In this document: piece after piece, positions 35,548 through 43,855 of the stretch | Numbering within the stretch: the stretch's first letter is position 1 | Layout: every line of letters starts with the position of its first letter | Assembly: GCF_004359195.1 (NCBI RefSeq) | Contig: NZ_CP037954.1 | Location: forward strand, 62,001-126,000 | DNA: 64,000 bases | Source of the DNA: Chryseobacterium salivictor | GTDB lineage: Bacteria > Bacteroidota > Bacteroidia > Flavobacteriales > Weeksellaceae | Direction of reading: 5' to 3' | Position numbers and translations under genes: made by a program | The notes under the pieces: generated by a model | Told to the model about the DNA's origin: nothing | The model's database searches: none | Seen by the model: only the letters and a program-made list of their open reading frames with translations

Positions 35548-36504
35548 TTATGCAAAAATATTTTGTAGTCTGAATAGAAAAAACGCCCGATCTCTGACTC
35601 CTCTAAAGTTGCTTCTAAATTTTTTAATTTTTGCATTGAAAGATTCTGCGGATGCATTCGTACTTCGATGATTGAAGTAGTTTAGGATATCATTATAGTG
35701 GATGGTAAAAGTTTTTAATAGGATAGCAAAAGATTTAAAGCCAGACGCTTCCACCTGGTGATACCATCTTGCTAATTTTAACATAGCGATTTCTTTGGTG
35801 TTTTTCTTGTGGTAGACGTTTCTTAAAGCTTCTGTTAGTTGGTAAGCGTGGTGGAGATCCGGATATTCACTGAATAGGATTTGGGCGCGTTCTTTCTGGG
35901 ATTCAGTCCAGTGGAAGGAGCTCTTATACAGCAAATGCCTGCTTCGTGCCAGGAGCTGTTTTCTACTGTCTCCATTTGAATACCGTTCCGGTTGGTAGAT
36001 TTCTTTATTTTTCCTGGCATTTAGGATGTCATCGCTTTCCTGCTCTATAGCTTTCCATCGCTGCTTGATACGGATTTCCTGCAGTGCTTCTGAGGCAAGT
36101 TGCTGTACATGGAACCGGTCAATGGTTCGTTTGGCATTGGAGAAGCATCTCTTGGCAATGAGTTTCATGGAACCGGCCATATCCAGAGTGATTTCTTTTA
36201 CGTTTAACCTTAACCTACGGTTGATTTTCAGTAAATGTTCTATGATGGTTTCTGCACGAGTTTCTTTAATAATGGCAACCAGACAACCTTTTTTACCCTT
36301 CGCTTTTTTAGACGTGACCACGGTATAAAGTTCTCCGCTAGACAAGGCTACTTCATCTATCGACAAGGATTGTGACATGTTTTCGGGATAAATGAGCCAC
36401 TCCTGTGCATGGGATTTCTCTTTCCAGGTTTTATATGTTTTTGTATTGGCGCTGGAATTTTTTACCCGCCACACCGTACATTTCAGCAATGGTTTTACAA
36501 TCAA
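35548..36504 (-). CDS. ISAon1-type transposase, catalytic part
   Basis: A 318-residue DDE-type transposase of the ISL3-like/ISAon1 group. The catalytic core shows LSIDEVALSSGELYTVV near residue 47, LDMAGSMKLIAKRCF near 108, and IDRFHVQQLASEAL, with the final acidic residue in TNASAESFNAKIKKFRSNFRG near 290. It overlaps the N-terminal gene by 4 bp (ATGA), so coupled translation is likely. Confidence 0.88.
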   Translation of the reverse strand: MIVKPLLKCTVWRVKNSSANTKTYKTWKEKSHAQEWLIYPENMSQSLSIDEVALSSGELYTVVTSKKAKGKKGCLVAIIKETRAETIIEHLLKINRRLRLNVKEITLDMAGSMKLIAKRCFSNAKRTIDRFHVQQLASEALQEIRIKQRWKAIEQESDDILNARKNKEIYQPERYSNGDSRKQLLARSRHLLYKSSFHWTESQKERAQILFSEYPDLHHAYQLTEALRNVYHKKNTKEIAMLKLARWYHQVEASGFKSFAILLKTFTIHYNDILNYFNHRSTNASAESFNAKIKKFRSNFRGVRDRAFFLFRLQNIFA

Positions 36505-36863
36505 GAGGTCGGGTATCGACAGATTTCTTTTAAAAAATCGGCAAACCCCTTCGTTAAACGGGTGCCTTCTGCGACTAAGTTCCAGTCTCTCTGCACGATT
36601 TCCTTTGTCTTCTTATCCAGCCATCTGCACCTTTTAATATGCAAGTAAACGGCGTTTCCACGCAGGGGAAAATCTTGAATAGTAATCTCCTTATGGAATC
36701 CGTGTGCTATTAAAATTCGATTTGACACTTCTTTGGGAGGGTTATTTTTCTCCTCAAAATAAAGGTGCATCACTTCACCCTCGGTGGCTTGCTTGGTTAA
36801 ATCAAAATGTTCAATTAAAAATTCAGGCAGAATATGTTTCAGCAGTTCCAGATAATGATCCAA
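36501..36863 (-). CDS. ISAon1 transposase N-terminal region protein
   Basis: A 120-residue separate N-terminal part of the ISAon1-type transposase, with YLELLKHILPEFLIEHFDLTK at the start and the DNA-binding-like HIKRCRWLDKKTKEIVQRDWN near residue 74. In such elements the N-terminal region and the DDE part are encoded by two overlapping frames. Confidence 0.85.
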   Translation of the reverse strand: MDHYLELLKHILPEFLIEHFDLTKQATEGEVMHLYFEEKNNPPKEVSNRILIAHGFHKEITIQDFPLRGNAVYLHIKRCRWLDKKTKEIVQRDWNLVAEGTRLTKGFADFLKEICRYPTS

Positions 36864-36919
36864 TGTTCTTAAAGTTTATCTCAATTTACACACAACTTTT
36901 GAGATTGATCCCATATTTA

Positions 36920-37340
36920 TTTCTTGCAAAATTATTGAGAAGCCAGTCTTCTGTTTCTAAATTTCAAAAAAAAGTAAGCAGCATGGGAGGGGTACCACAA
37001 AAATGAGATTTTGGTGGGGGACTATCTCATATGTAGGTATATTCTCATTAAATGTTTTTTTCATAAATCATATTAAAAAAAAATCTGGTAATTCCTACTT
37101 CATAAAATCAAAAATACTACGTTAAATAGCATAGTCAATATGATTTTGAATTCGAATAGCAAAACCGTTCATAGTATTTTAAACCAACGAACCTACCACA
37201 AATTTTGCGCAACCACTTGATTTGAAGTCAATTAATATTATTCATTAAACATATGGCTTTACTTACAAAGCAAAAAAACTCTTCAATTATTAGTTGAGTG
37301 GGGTCTAAAGTGTTCGTTTATTAGGTTAATAGAAAAAACG
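36920..37340. other. Decayed intergenic DNA behind the IS
   Basis: No gene seen. A near-perfect hairpin CCACAAAAAT-GAG-ATTTTGGTGG is at about 36989-37014. The stretch lies between the IS and the istB remnant and looks like degraded mobile DNA next to a tRNA gene. Confidence 0.35.
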
Positions 37341-37720
37341 GTCAAATTGACCACATATTTCGGAGTCAGTTATTTTAACACCAGTAAATTGTTTGCTAAA
37401 TTGAAAATGGCAAAAGCAGATGGCTCTTATCTTCAGAAACTTGCCAAAATACAACCCTAAGAGATGATTATACTCGATGATTTTAGACTCCATGCATTAG
37501 CAGAAACAGAATTACTCTTTTCGAACTCATTGAAGACCGTCATAACAACAGTTCTATCATTGTAACCTCACAGTTTCGGGTTCAGGATTGGTATGATATT
37601 ATTGGCGAAAAAACCATTGCTGACACTATTTTAGACTGGCTGATCCACCAATCTCACCGCCTCGAACTGAAGGTAGAATCGATGCACAAAAAAAGAGGAA
37701 TAAACAGAGCCGAAAATTAA
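37341..37720 (+). pseudogene. Broken istB (IS21-family helper ATPase)
   Basis: Two frames together read like the C-terminal two thirds of IstB: VSYFNTSKLFAKLKMAKADG and, after a stop at 37458-37460, MIILDDFRLHALAE; a frameshift near 37510-37522 moves to ELIEDRHNNSSIIVTSQF, GEKTIADTILDWLIHQSHR and MHKKRGINRAEN with a stop at 37720. The N-terminal Walker A part and istA are missing. Confidence 0.85.
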
Positions 37721-38014
37721 TTATATTTGAATACAAATTAGCACATGAAAAACATCCGTTTTTACTACAAAAAAGAGATGTTCAGTTTAAACCGAATCTA
37801 GTGATCAATTACACCGAAGTTTGCATTTAAAAGGAGAAAAAAAGCCTGTTGTAATGAAATCTTTGTCTCATTCACGACGAGATTAAAAATTTTCATTATG
37901 ATCAAAGACAGATATGTATATAAAATTTATTGGCAAGTGCATAATTAGTACTACCCGTAAAGTTTTTATCGCCGAGAAAATTACTGTGTGATGACATTAA
38001 TAAAAAATACAACG
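37721..38014. other. Intergenic, with repeat copy C
   Basis: No gene seen. A copy of the dispersed repeat lies at 37834-37920 (blocks AAAGCCTGTT, GATTAAAAATTTTCAT, AAAGACAGATAT). Confidence 0.5.
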
Positions 38015-38953
38015 ATGAAAAAATCTGTTCTAACCATTACTTTAAATCCGTCAGTAGACAAAAGCAGCAGCGTACAAAACATAGTACCACGATTGAAACT
38101 ACGGTGCAAAGCCCCCAAACATGAGGCAGGAGGTGGCGGCATCAATGTTTCCAGAGGATTAGCAAGACTGGGGATTTCCTCAGATGTTTTCTTTACCTCC
38201 GGAGGAAGAACTGGCCAGTTGTTGGAAGAAATACTCCAGACCGAGAGACTCCATACATTCCCGCTTGACATTTCCACAGAAACCAGAGAAAACTTTACTG
38301 TTACGGATACCGTTAGCAAAGAGCAATATCGTTTTATATTCCCCGGCGGAAAGCTTACCTTGAAAGAACAAAAAAAAATAACAGATTTTGTCGACAGGAT
38401 AAATCCCTGTCCCGATTTTGTAGTGTTTAGTGGCAGCCTTCCACCAGGGGTTGATCCAATTTTTTTGAGCCAACTTGTTAATAAATGCAAAGCCAAAGGC
38501 AGTAACGTCATTGTAGACACCTCAGGGGAAGCGCTCAAAACTGCGATAGAAGCAGGTTTATTTTTAATCAAGCCCAGCGTACGGGAACTGAGTGCTTTTG
38601 TTGGAAAAGACAAGCTGGAAGACAGTGAGATAGAACAGGCCGCCCAACGTATAATTTCGCGGGGAAAAGCTAAAATAGTTGTCGTATCATTAGGTTCTGG
38701 CGGAGCTGTTTTATTTTCAGAAAATGAAAAGATTCAAGTTGCAGCTCCTGTGGTAAAAGTGAAAAGTACGGTGGGTGCCGGTGACAGTATGGTTGCCGGT
38801 ATGCTGTCTGTCCTGATCAACGGAGGAGACCATAAAAAAATGATTTCAATGGGGATTGCATGTGGATCTGCTGCTACAATGACAGAAGGAACGGGACTGT
38901 TTACAAAAGAAAATGCAGAACGTCTTTTTAATGACATTCAAAATCAAAAATAA
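38015..38953 (+). CDS. PfkB-family hexose/1-phosphofructokinase-like kinase
   Basis: A 312-residue sugar kinase of the PfkB (ribokinase) family. N-terminal TITLNPSVDKSSS, the sugar-site GGGGINVSRGLARLG near residue 38, and the C-terminal catalytic GAGDSMVAGML near 248 with the catalytic Asp are present. It may phosphorylate fructose-6-phosphate, fructose-1-phosphate or tagatose-6-phosphate. The frame opens at GTG 37988; ATG 38015 fits the family start. Such kinases sit in low-oxygen regulons of some bacteria, which would suit the Crp-type regulator next door. Confidence 0.87.
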   Translation: MKKSVLTITLNPSVDKSSSVQNIVPRLKLRCKAPKHEAGGGGINVSRGLARLGISSDVFFTSGGRTGQLLEEILQTERLHTFPLDISTETRENFTVTDTVSKEQYRFIFPGGKLTLKEQKKITDFVDRINPCPDFVVFSGSLPPGVDPIFLSQLVNKCKAKGSNVIVDTSGEALKTAIEAGLFLIKPSVRELSAFVGKDKLEDSEIEQAAQRIISRGKAKIVVVSLGSGGAVLFSENEKIQVAAPVVKVKSTVGAGDSMVAGMLSVLINGGDHKKMISMGIACGSAATMTEGTGLFTKENAERLFNDIQNQK

Positions 38954-39235
38954 GTGTACTGGCCCCGATCTCATAAAAAATTATATCAAAAAATACAGAC
39001 GGTAGATTTCGTGATTACCATATCTGCAGATGCACGATCAGCCTTACCCAAGATGGAATGCTTCTCTTCTAATATAAAAAAATGAACAATTTTTAAAATA
39101 TATTTTCGGTATGCCGATTTTTGCCGATTCAGAAAGCAAAACAGAGCCCTTCCATATAAAAAATTTACATCTTTCCATGTTAATAGTTTAATTTAAAGAT
39201 AAAGTTTTAACTTTATAACATTCAGTTACTTATAA
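38954..39235. other. Intergenic, possible operator
   Basis: No gene seen. An 18-bp dyad ATAAAGTT-TT-AACTTTAT lies at 39199-39216, 20 bp before the start of the kinase remnant. A short frame near 39001 (VDFVITISADARSALPK) could be a remnant of an unknown gene. Confidence 0.35.
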
Positions 39236-39433
39236 ATGATGAAAAGTGAAAAACTGTTGTATGCCATTATAGAAACTGCTGCTGAAAGTATTATTACCAT
39301 TAACAGCATGGCAGAATAGAAAGCCTGAATTCCTTTGCTTTGACAGAAAAATCACCCTGTGAACGGTCAAATTCTTTTTAAAGGCAAAACTGGAATGGCC
39401 AGTAAATTCACCCTGTCATTTCATAAAATATAA
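39236..39433 (+). pseudogene. Sensor histidine kinase reduced to its two ends
   Basis: The first part (39236-39319) reads MMKSEKLLYAIIETAAESII up to a stop, like the start of a PAS sensor kinase (LL.AIIETA.DGIITI). The last part (about 39361-39433) reads VNGQILFKGKTGMASKFTLS and ends, like the G2 box and C-terminus of a HATPase domain. Nearly the whole PAS, dimerisation and ATPase body between is deleted. It is right before the response-regulator gene. Confidence 0.65.
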
Positions 39434-39461
39434 TGAACATTAATACTGTTTTTTTAAACCA

Positions 39462-40514
39462 ATGGAAAAAAAACGCGTTCTGATTATTGAAGACAATGAA
39501 GACATCCGTGAGAATACTTCCGACCTTCTTACACTGGCAAGCTATGAAGTTTTCCAGGCGGATAATGGGAGAAAAGGGGTAGAAATGGCTATTGAACATA
39601 TGCCGGATGTTATCCTGTGCGATATTATAATGCCGGAAATGGATGGGTACGGTGTCCTCCATCTGCTGAGCAACCGGGAAGATACCGCATTGATTCCCTT
39701 TGTTTTTATTACTGCAAAAACCGATAGAACAGAAATCAGAAAAGGAATCGAAATGGGAGCAGATGACTATCTCACAAAACCTTTCGATGATACCGAACTC
39801 CTGAGTGCAATTGAAAGCAGGCTGAAAAAGAAAGAACTACAGAAAAGCATGTACACCTCTACGCTCACCAAGATGACCAATCTATTTCTGGATTCACACG
39901 GCCTTGATGAATTAAAAAAATCATTTGACGAAAGAAAAATTAAATTCTTTAAAAAAAAGCAGATCATTTATTATGAAGGCGATCCTGCAAATACCGCTTA
40001 TTTAGTTCTTTCAGGATCCGTTAAAACAACAAAAATGACTGAGGACGGTAAAGAACTGATGACAGGAACTTATCATCCCGACGACTATTTTGGAATTGTA
40101 TCCCTGTTTTCTGGAAAAGAATATAAGGAAACAGCCGAGGTATTGGAAGATAGTACATTATGCTCTGTGCCAAAAGAAGTTATAGAGCAGCTGCTGCATA
40201 AATATCCTGACATTGCCGAAAAATTCATCACCATTTTAGCACAGAATGTTATTGATCACGAAGAACAATTATTACAGCTCGCTTATTATTCCGTCCGAAA
40301 AAGAATGGCCGAAGTACTGATCAAACTCCATGCGAATCATTCACCCACCAACTGTTTCGAAATCTCAAGAGAAAATCTTGCTGCGATGGCAGGAATGGCC
40401 AGTGAAACGGTAAGCAGGATTCTCAGCGATTTCAAAACAGAAAAACTCATTAATAAAAATGCAGGGGTGATTACAATTCTTAATCTCAAAGGTCTTCAAA
40501 AACTTAAAAATTAA
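39462..40514 (+). CDS. Response regulator-Crp fusion regulator
   Basis: A 350-residue fusion. Residues 1-122 are a receiver domain with acidic DNED, phospho-site Asp in VILCDIIMPEMDGYG and the Lys in YLTKPFDD. After a linker a cNMP-binding domain (about 150-265, with YYEGDPANTAYLVLSGSVK) and a Crp-type helix-turn-helix (about 280-345, with SRENLAAMAGMASETVSRIL) follow. There is no N-terminal Cys cluster of FNR, so an Fe-S oxygen sensor is not expected. The partner kinase in front is destroyed. Confidence 0.85.
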   Translation: MEKKRVLIIEDNEDIRENTSDLLTLASYEVFQADNGRKGVEMAIEHMPDVILCDIIMPEMDGYGVLHLLSNREDTALIPFVFITAKTDRTEIRKGIEMGADDYLTKPFDDTELLSAIESRLKKKELQKSMYTSTLTKMTNLFLDSHGLDELKKSFDERKIKFFKKKQIIYYEGDPANTAYLVLSGSVKTTKMTEDGKELMTGTYHPDDYFGIVSLFSGKEYKETAEVLEDSTLCSVPKEVIEQLLHKYPDIAEKFITILAQNVIDHEEQLLQLAYYSVRKRMAEVLIKLHANHSPTNCFEISRENLAAMAGMASETVSRILSDFKTEKLINKNAGVITILNLKGLQKLKN

Positions 40515-40735
40515 AGTGCACTTCGACCCAAACTAATGCAAAGGCAGAAGGGAATATTTAGACCATCACCATTTGAGTATGACTTTAAAAAGAGGCTGAA
40601 TATAATTCTTCCCAATCGGCGAAGCCGAGACTGCGCCTTAAAACAGAGTCAATTAGGAAATTTTGCGCCTTTGCTTTGCCAATGACAAAAAAATCTAAAA
40701 GCCCGCTGCGAGCGTCCCGCCCGTTCCCATCATCA
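40515..40735. other. Intergenic, G/C-rich repeat word
   Basis: No gene seen. GCGCCTTTGC words like those of the dispersed repeat (near 40660) and a G/C-rich run AGCCCGCTGCGAGCGTCCCG at about 40700 precede the RAYT tail. Confidence 0.35.
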
Positions 40736-40831
40736 TTACAGATTTACATCAATTTCTAAAATCTCCTGATTTTCATCACAATAAATTCTTGCACTGCTGT
40801 ATTTCCATTCCCAAGGCTCTATAACAAAACC
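40736..40831 (-). pseudogene. Tail of an IS200-like/RAYT transposase
   Basis: The last 31 codons of a frame on the minus strand read GFVIEPWEWKYSSARIY, then DENQEILEIDVNL and stop, like the C-terminus of REP-associated tyrosine transposases (NPV.AG.V..P..Y.YSSA..Y). The rest is missing. Confidence 0.65.
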
Positions 40832-40891
40832 ACTTTTTCAAAATACCTTTTCAGTTTGGCACTGATGCAAAATAAAGATTTTTTAATAATA

Positions 40892-40922
40892 AAAAAGCAC
40901 CTACATCGCTGTAAGTGCTTTA
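40892..40922 (-). terminator. Terminator behind tRNA-CAU
   Basis: On the minus strand AAAGCACTTACA and TGTAGGTGCTTT form a 12-bp stem (one T-G pair) with a GCGA loop and a T run. Confidence 0.85.
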
Positions 40923-40934
40923 TTTCCAATATTG

Positions 40935-41008
40935 TGGCCCCACCTGGGCTCGAACCAGGGACTTGCTGATTATGAGTCAGCTACTCTAACCAGCTGAGTT
41001 ATAGGGCC
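40935..41008 (-). tRNA. tRNA with anticodon CAU (Met or Ile2)
   Basis: A 74-nt cloverleaf on the minus strand: acceptor GGCCCTA/TGGGGCC with one wobble pair, anticodon stem GCTGA/TCAGC around CTCATAA, T arm CCTGGTTCGAGCCCAGG. The CAU anticodon and the GGCCC acceptor leave open elongator tRNA-Met or lysidine-modified tRNA-Ile2. No CCA is encoded. Confidence 0.9.
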
Positions 41009-41048
41009 TATCTTTATTTCAAAGAAATAGAAGTCTCAATTGGGATTG

Positions 41049-41074
41049 CAAAAATAGCGTTTTTTTTAAAAAAT
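41049..41074 (-). promoter_or_regulatory. Promoter of the tRNA-CAU gene
   Basis: On the minus strand TTTG, 18 bp and TATTTTTG (41049-41056) match the Bacteroidota consensus, 40 bp before the tRNA. Confidence 0.65.
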
Positions 41075-41359
41075 CAAAATTTATTTGAGGATTTTCCTGA
41101 GAAAGTTTTGATAAATGCAGTTTGAAGATTTTTTTTATCGCTAGCATTACTCATCATGAAAATTTTTAATCCCGTTCTGAGCAAAACAAAGGTTTCATTT
41201 ACAAACACGCAGTTTTTCTCACTTTTTAATATTCAAAGGCTTTACACTTACCAAAGACGCAGGCTTTTCCAATCTTTTGATAAGGTTAATTGAAATCGGT
41301 TTAAAAAGTACACCATTCACTCTGCTTTGGCTCTTTTTACTTTTTACTTGGCTCTTACC
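41075..41359. repeat. Intergenic, with repeat copy B and word-like repeat
   Basis: No gene seen. Copy B of the dispersed repeat is on the minus strand at about 41151-41256. A short repeat (minus strand AAGAGCCAAGTAAAAAGT) lies at 41328-41356, just behind the mce stop. Confidence 0.55.
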
Positions 41360-41758
41360 TTAAGGTTTCTCCTGACACAGTTCTATTAAAATACCGTTCG
41401 TAGATTTCGGATGAAGGAAAACGATGAGTTTATTGTCGGCACCGTCTTTCGGTTCTTCGGAGATAAAGATGAATCCTGCCGCTTTTAAGCGTTCGATTTC
41501 TGTATAAATATTTTCTACTCCAAACGCAATATGATGAATCCCTTCTCCGCGTTTATCGAGGAATTTGGCAATGGCACTATCGGGATTGGTCGCTTCCAGG
41601 AGTTCGATTTTGCTTTCACCTAATTCATAGAAGGAAGTGGTAACGCCTTCCCTTTCCACGGTTTCCTGTTTGTAGTTTTCTTTGCCTAATAATTTAGCAA
41701 ATAAGTCGTCCGATGTTCCTAAAGATTTTACGGCAATACCGAGATGTTCTATTTTCAT
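41360..41758 (-). CDS. mce: Methylmalonyl-CoA epimerase
   Basis: A 132-residue vicinal-oxygen-chelate protein. IEHLGIAVKSLGTSDDLFAKLLG at the start, EGIHHIAFGVENI near residue 71 and STNGILIELCQEKP at the end carry the metal-binding His and Glu. It converts (2S)- to (2R)-methylmalonyl-CoA in propionate metabolism. No mutase gene is in the window. Confidence 0.92.
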   Translation of the reverse strand: MKIEHLGIAVKSLGTSDDLFAKLLGKENYKQETVEREGVTTSFYELGESKIELLEATNPDSAIAKFLDKRGEGIHHIAFGVENIYTEIERLKAAGFIFISEEPKDGADNKLIVFLHPKSTNGILIELCQEKP

Positions 41759-41759
41759 A

Positions 41760-41797
41760 ATGATGGATGTTGGGTGATGGATGCTGGGTGTTGGATG
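41760..41797 (+). repeat. Word-like GGATGTTGGGTGAT repeat
   Basis: ATGATGGATGTTGGGTGATG and a second imperfect copy; the same phrase lies behind tsaD at 30109-30130. Confidence 0.45.
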
Positions 41798-42024
41798 AGA
41801 TCAAAAAAATTAAAGTCAGAATGATTTATTTTAAAGCGTTCTATTCTTATTTTATAACGGACATTTTTTTTAATGCAGTTTATCGGAGGACGAAGCGTAT
41901 TTTTAAAGCTGCTTTTGCCAGGTTTAAATCAAACCGGACGGAATCCGGCCTCTATTTTCGCTGCTCTTTAATATGGTTAAAAAAATCTCGCCTGACGACG
42001 GGAAAATAATTCAAACAAAAGTAG

Positions 42025-42032
42025 TAAATTTG
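42025..42032 (+). promoter_or_regulatory. rbfA -7 element, leaderless geometry
   Basis: TAAATTTG ends 4 bp before the rbfA ATG at 42037. Confidence 0.6.
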
Positions 42033-42036
42033 CGCC

Positions 42037-42399
42037 ATGAACGAAAGCAACAGACAAAGAAAAGTCGCCCAAATTATACAGGAAGATTTAGCGGAATATT
42101 TCCGTAAACAAGCCTCAGAAAGCAAACAGTCCTTTTTAATCTCCGTTTCTGATGTAAAAGTAACGGCCGATTTGAGTATTGCTAAAGTTTACCTGAGTAT
42201 TTTTCCGCCAGAGTTCCGCAAAGATATTATGAAGGAAATTTTGGTCAACAAATCAACTTACCGAAACTTCCTGGGGCAACAAATGGGCAAACAGGTCCGG
42301 ATAATCCCGGAACTTAATTTCTACCTGGATACCACTTTAGACGACGTGGAAAAAATTGAAAAAGAATTGAGAGGCGAAGGTGATAATCCAATCCTTTAA
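42037..42399 (+). CDS. rbfA: 30S ribosome-binding factor RbfA
   Basis: A 120-residue KH-like protein that helps 16S rRNA 5' processing and 30S maturation. RQRKVAQIIQEDLAEYF at the start, SVSDVKVTADLSIAKVYLS near residue 37 and VRIIPELNFYLDTTLDDVEKIE near 87 are typical. The permease gene follows after 24 bp. Confidence 0.92.
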   Translation: MNESNRQRKVAQIIQEDLAEYFRKQASESKQSFLISVSDVKVTADLSIAKVYLSIFPPEFRKDIMKEILVNKSTYRNFLGQQMGKQVRIIPELNFYLDTTLDDVEKIEKELRGEGDNPIL

Positions 42400-42423
42400 T
42401 CTGTTATAAATCGTTATTTCCTT

Positions 42424-43635
42424 TTGAAAAACACTTCATTTTATATCGCTACCCGCTATCTTTTAGCCAAAAAAGGTAGTACGGCCGTCACTTTCATTAC
42501 GTGGCTCGCGGCAGTGGCGATGATGGTTGCAGTGGCTGCGATGTTTATCATCATCTCTGTTTTCTCGGGTTTAGAGGAACTCAACCAGGATTTAATTGCG
42601 AATGTGCACGCCGATATTACCATTAAAAGCAATACAGGAAAGGCACTGTCCAACATCGACAACGCAACAAAAATCATCGGACAAAATAAAAGCATTGCCC
42701 ATTTCTCAAAAGTGATTGAAGAGAAGGCTTATATCCGTTTTCGTGAAAATGGAGATATCGCCAATTTGCGTGGGGTGGATTCTGCCTATATTTTTGTAAA
42801 TCCCATCAATCAGAATATTTTATACGGTAACTATCCGAGTTTTAAATATTCGAACGAGGTGTTGATGGAAAACAAACTCGACAACCGTCTTACGATTCCC
42901 GTTGGTGAAGCTGCAGATTATGCCACGATTCTGATGCCCAAGCCAGGGACGGGAATGATCAGTAAAGAAGAAGATATTTTCACCAAAAGAGACATTATAG
43001 TTTCTGGTATTTTTCCCGGGAATGATCAACTTGACAATACCATTATTTCTCCTATTGAACTTGCGCGGGAACTTTTGAACTTGCCGAAAAACTCTGCCTA
43101 TCAGATTGTTATTAAATTAAAGGATGCTGATAAAGCAGATGAAGTTAAAGAACAACTTTCGAAATTACTGGGTATGGACTATGATCTGAAAACCAAGAAA
43201 GAAGAAAATGCGGCTTTCTGGAAAATGATCAACACCGAAAAACTCTTTATCTATTTGATTTTCGCGCTGGTTATTTTCATTACCACTTTCAATTTGGCAG
43301 GAGCGATTATTATTTTACAACTGGATAAAAAAGAACAGGCGAAATCCCTTATTTCTCTGGGAATGAATTTCAAATCGCTGCGGAATATCTATTTCTATAC
43401 CGGACTTTTAATTGTCTTTTTCGGCATTATTTGCGGACTGATTTTGGGAACTGCGATTTGTTATATACAGATCAATACCGGCTTCTTTAAAGCTGGCGCG
43501 AATACCGATTTGGCTTTTCCGGTTCGAATTAACACCCTAAACTATTTTATCGTCACCGCCACTGCAGGAATCTTTGGACTCGCGGTTGCATGGCTTTTCT
43601 CAAAGGTTAACAAAAGACATTTTAAAACCAGTTAA
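42424..43635 (+). CDS. LolC/E-type ABC transporter permease
   Basis: A 403-residue permease of the lipoprotein-releasing (LolC/LolE, FtsX-like) kind. One membrane helix near residues 22-47, a periplasmic domain to about 270, then three helices (about 275-300, 325-345, 370-395). The start is TTG at 42424. No ATP-binding or LolD gene is adjacent, so it relies on one elsewhere. It may move outer-membrane lipoproteins. Confidence 0.8.
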   Translation: MKNTSFYIATRYLLAKKGSTAVTFITWLAAVAMMVAVAAMFIIISVFSGLEELNQDLIANVHADITIKSNTGKALSNIDNATKIIGQNKSIAHFSKVIEEKAYIRFRENGDIANLRGVDSAYIFVNPINQNILYGNYPSFKYSNEVLMENKLDNRLTIPVGEAADYATILMPKPGTGMISKEEDIFTKRDIIVSGIFPGNDQLDNTIISPIELARELLNLPKNSAYQIVIKLKDADKADEVKEQLSKLLGMDYDLKTKKEENAAFWKMINTEKLFIYLIFALVIFITTFNLAGAIIILQLDKKEQAKSLISLGMNFKSLRNIYFYTGLLIVFFGIICGLILGTAICYIQINTGFFKAGANTDLAFPVRINTLNYFIVTATAGIFGLAVAWLFSKVNKRHFKTS

Positions 43636-43684
43636 AACAGTATTAAAAACCGATATTCGCCATGGGTTTTCAATACTGTTTTTA
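43634..43684 (+). terminator. Terminator behind the LolC/E gene
   Basis: AAAACAGTATT...AAAACC and GGTTTT...AATACTGTTTT make a long interrupted stem followed by a T run; it begins in the stop codon. Confidence 0.75.
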
Positions 43685-43855
43685 ATAATTAAATTCTTGG
43701 GGATTTTCAGCCAAACACATTTTTATTCTATTAAAAAAGTATTTTTTCTTAGCATTAAAAGACAGAATACTACAACATATCCCAGTTATCATTCTGAAAA
43801 ACCTAAAAAAAATCAGCTTTATATAAAAAAGACATTTTTTCTTTACATTTTTATA

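Larger units (their letters stand above)
35526..36911 (-). mobile_element. Complete ISAon1-type insertion sequence (1386 bp)
   Basis: The two transposase frames are bounded by imperfect terminal inverted repeats of about 22-25 bp: GGATCAGTAGCAAAAGTTGT at 35526 and, reversed, GGATCAATCTCAAAAGTTGT ending at 36911. The direct repeat CATATTTA flanks it exactly at 35518-35525 and 36912-36919. An 8-bp target duplication fits the ISL3 group of DDE transposases. Perfect duplications and intact frames point to a recent insertion. Confidence 0.9.

Noticed and set aside
35340..35573. 77-residue forward frame across tRNA-Ser
   Set aside because: It runs through the tRNA gene and into the IS end, so it is a chance frame.
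36990..37020. Hairpin CCACAAAAAT-GAG-ATTTTGGTGG as an integration site
   Set aside because: It does not match the tRNA-Ser 3' end and no integrase is in the window.
39420..39437. TTCAT-N8-ATGAA dyad as Crp-type operator of the regulator gene
   Set aside because: It lies within the end of the kinase remnant frame and the arms are short and AT-rich, so chance is likely.
40690..40735. G/C-rich run near the RAYT tail as a second copy of the gcvT-upstream element
   Set aside because: Only short words are shared; the order and spacing of the halves are different.
41767..42009. 80-residue forward frame before rbfA
   Set aside because: It begins inside the word-like repeat and shows no family resemblance; rbfA has its own promoter behind it.
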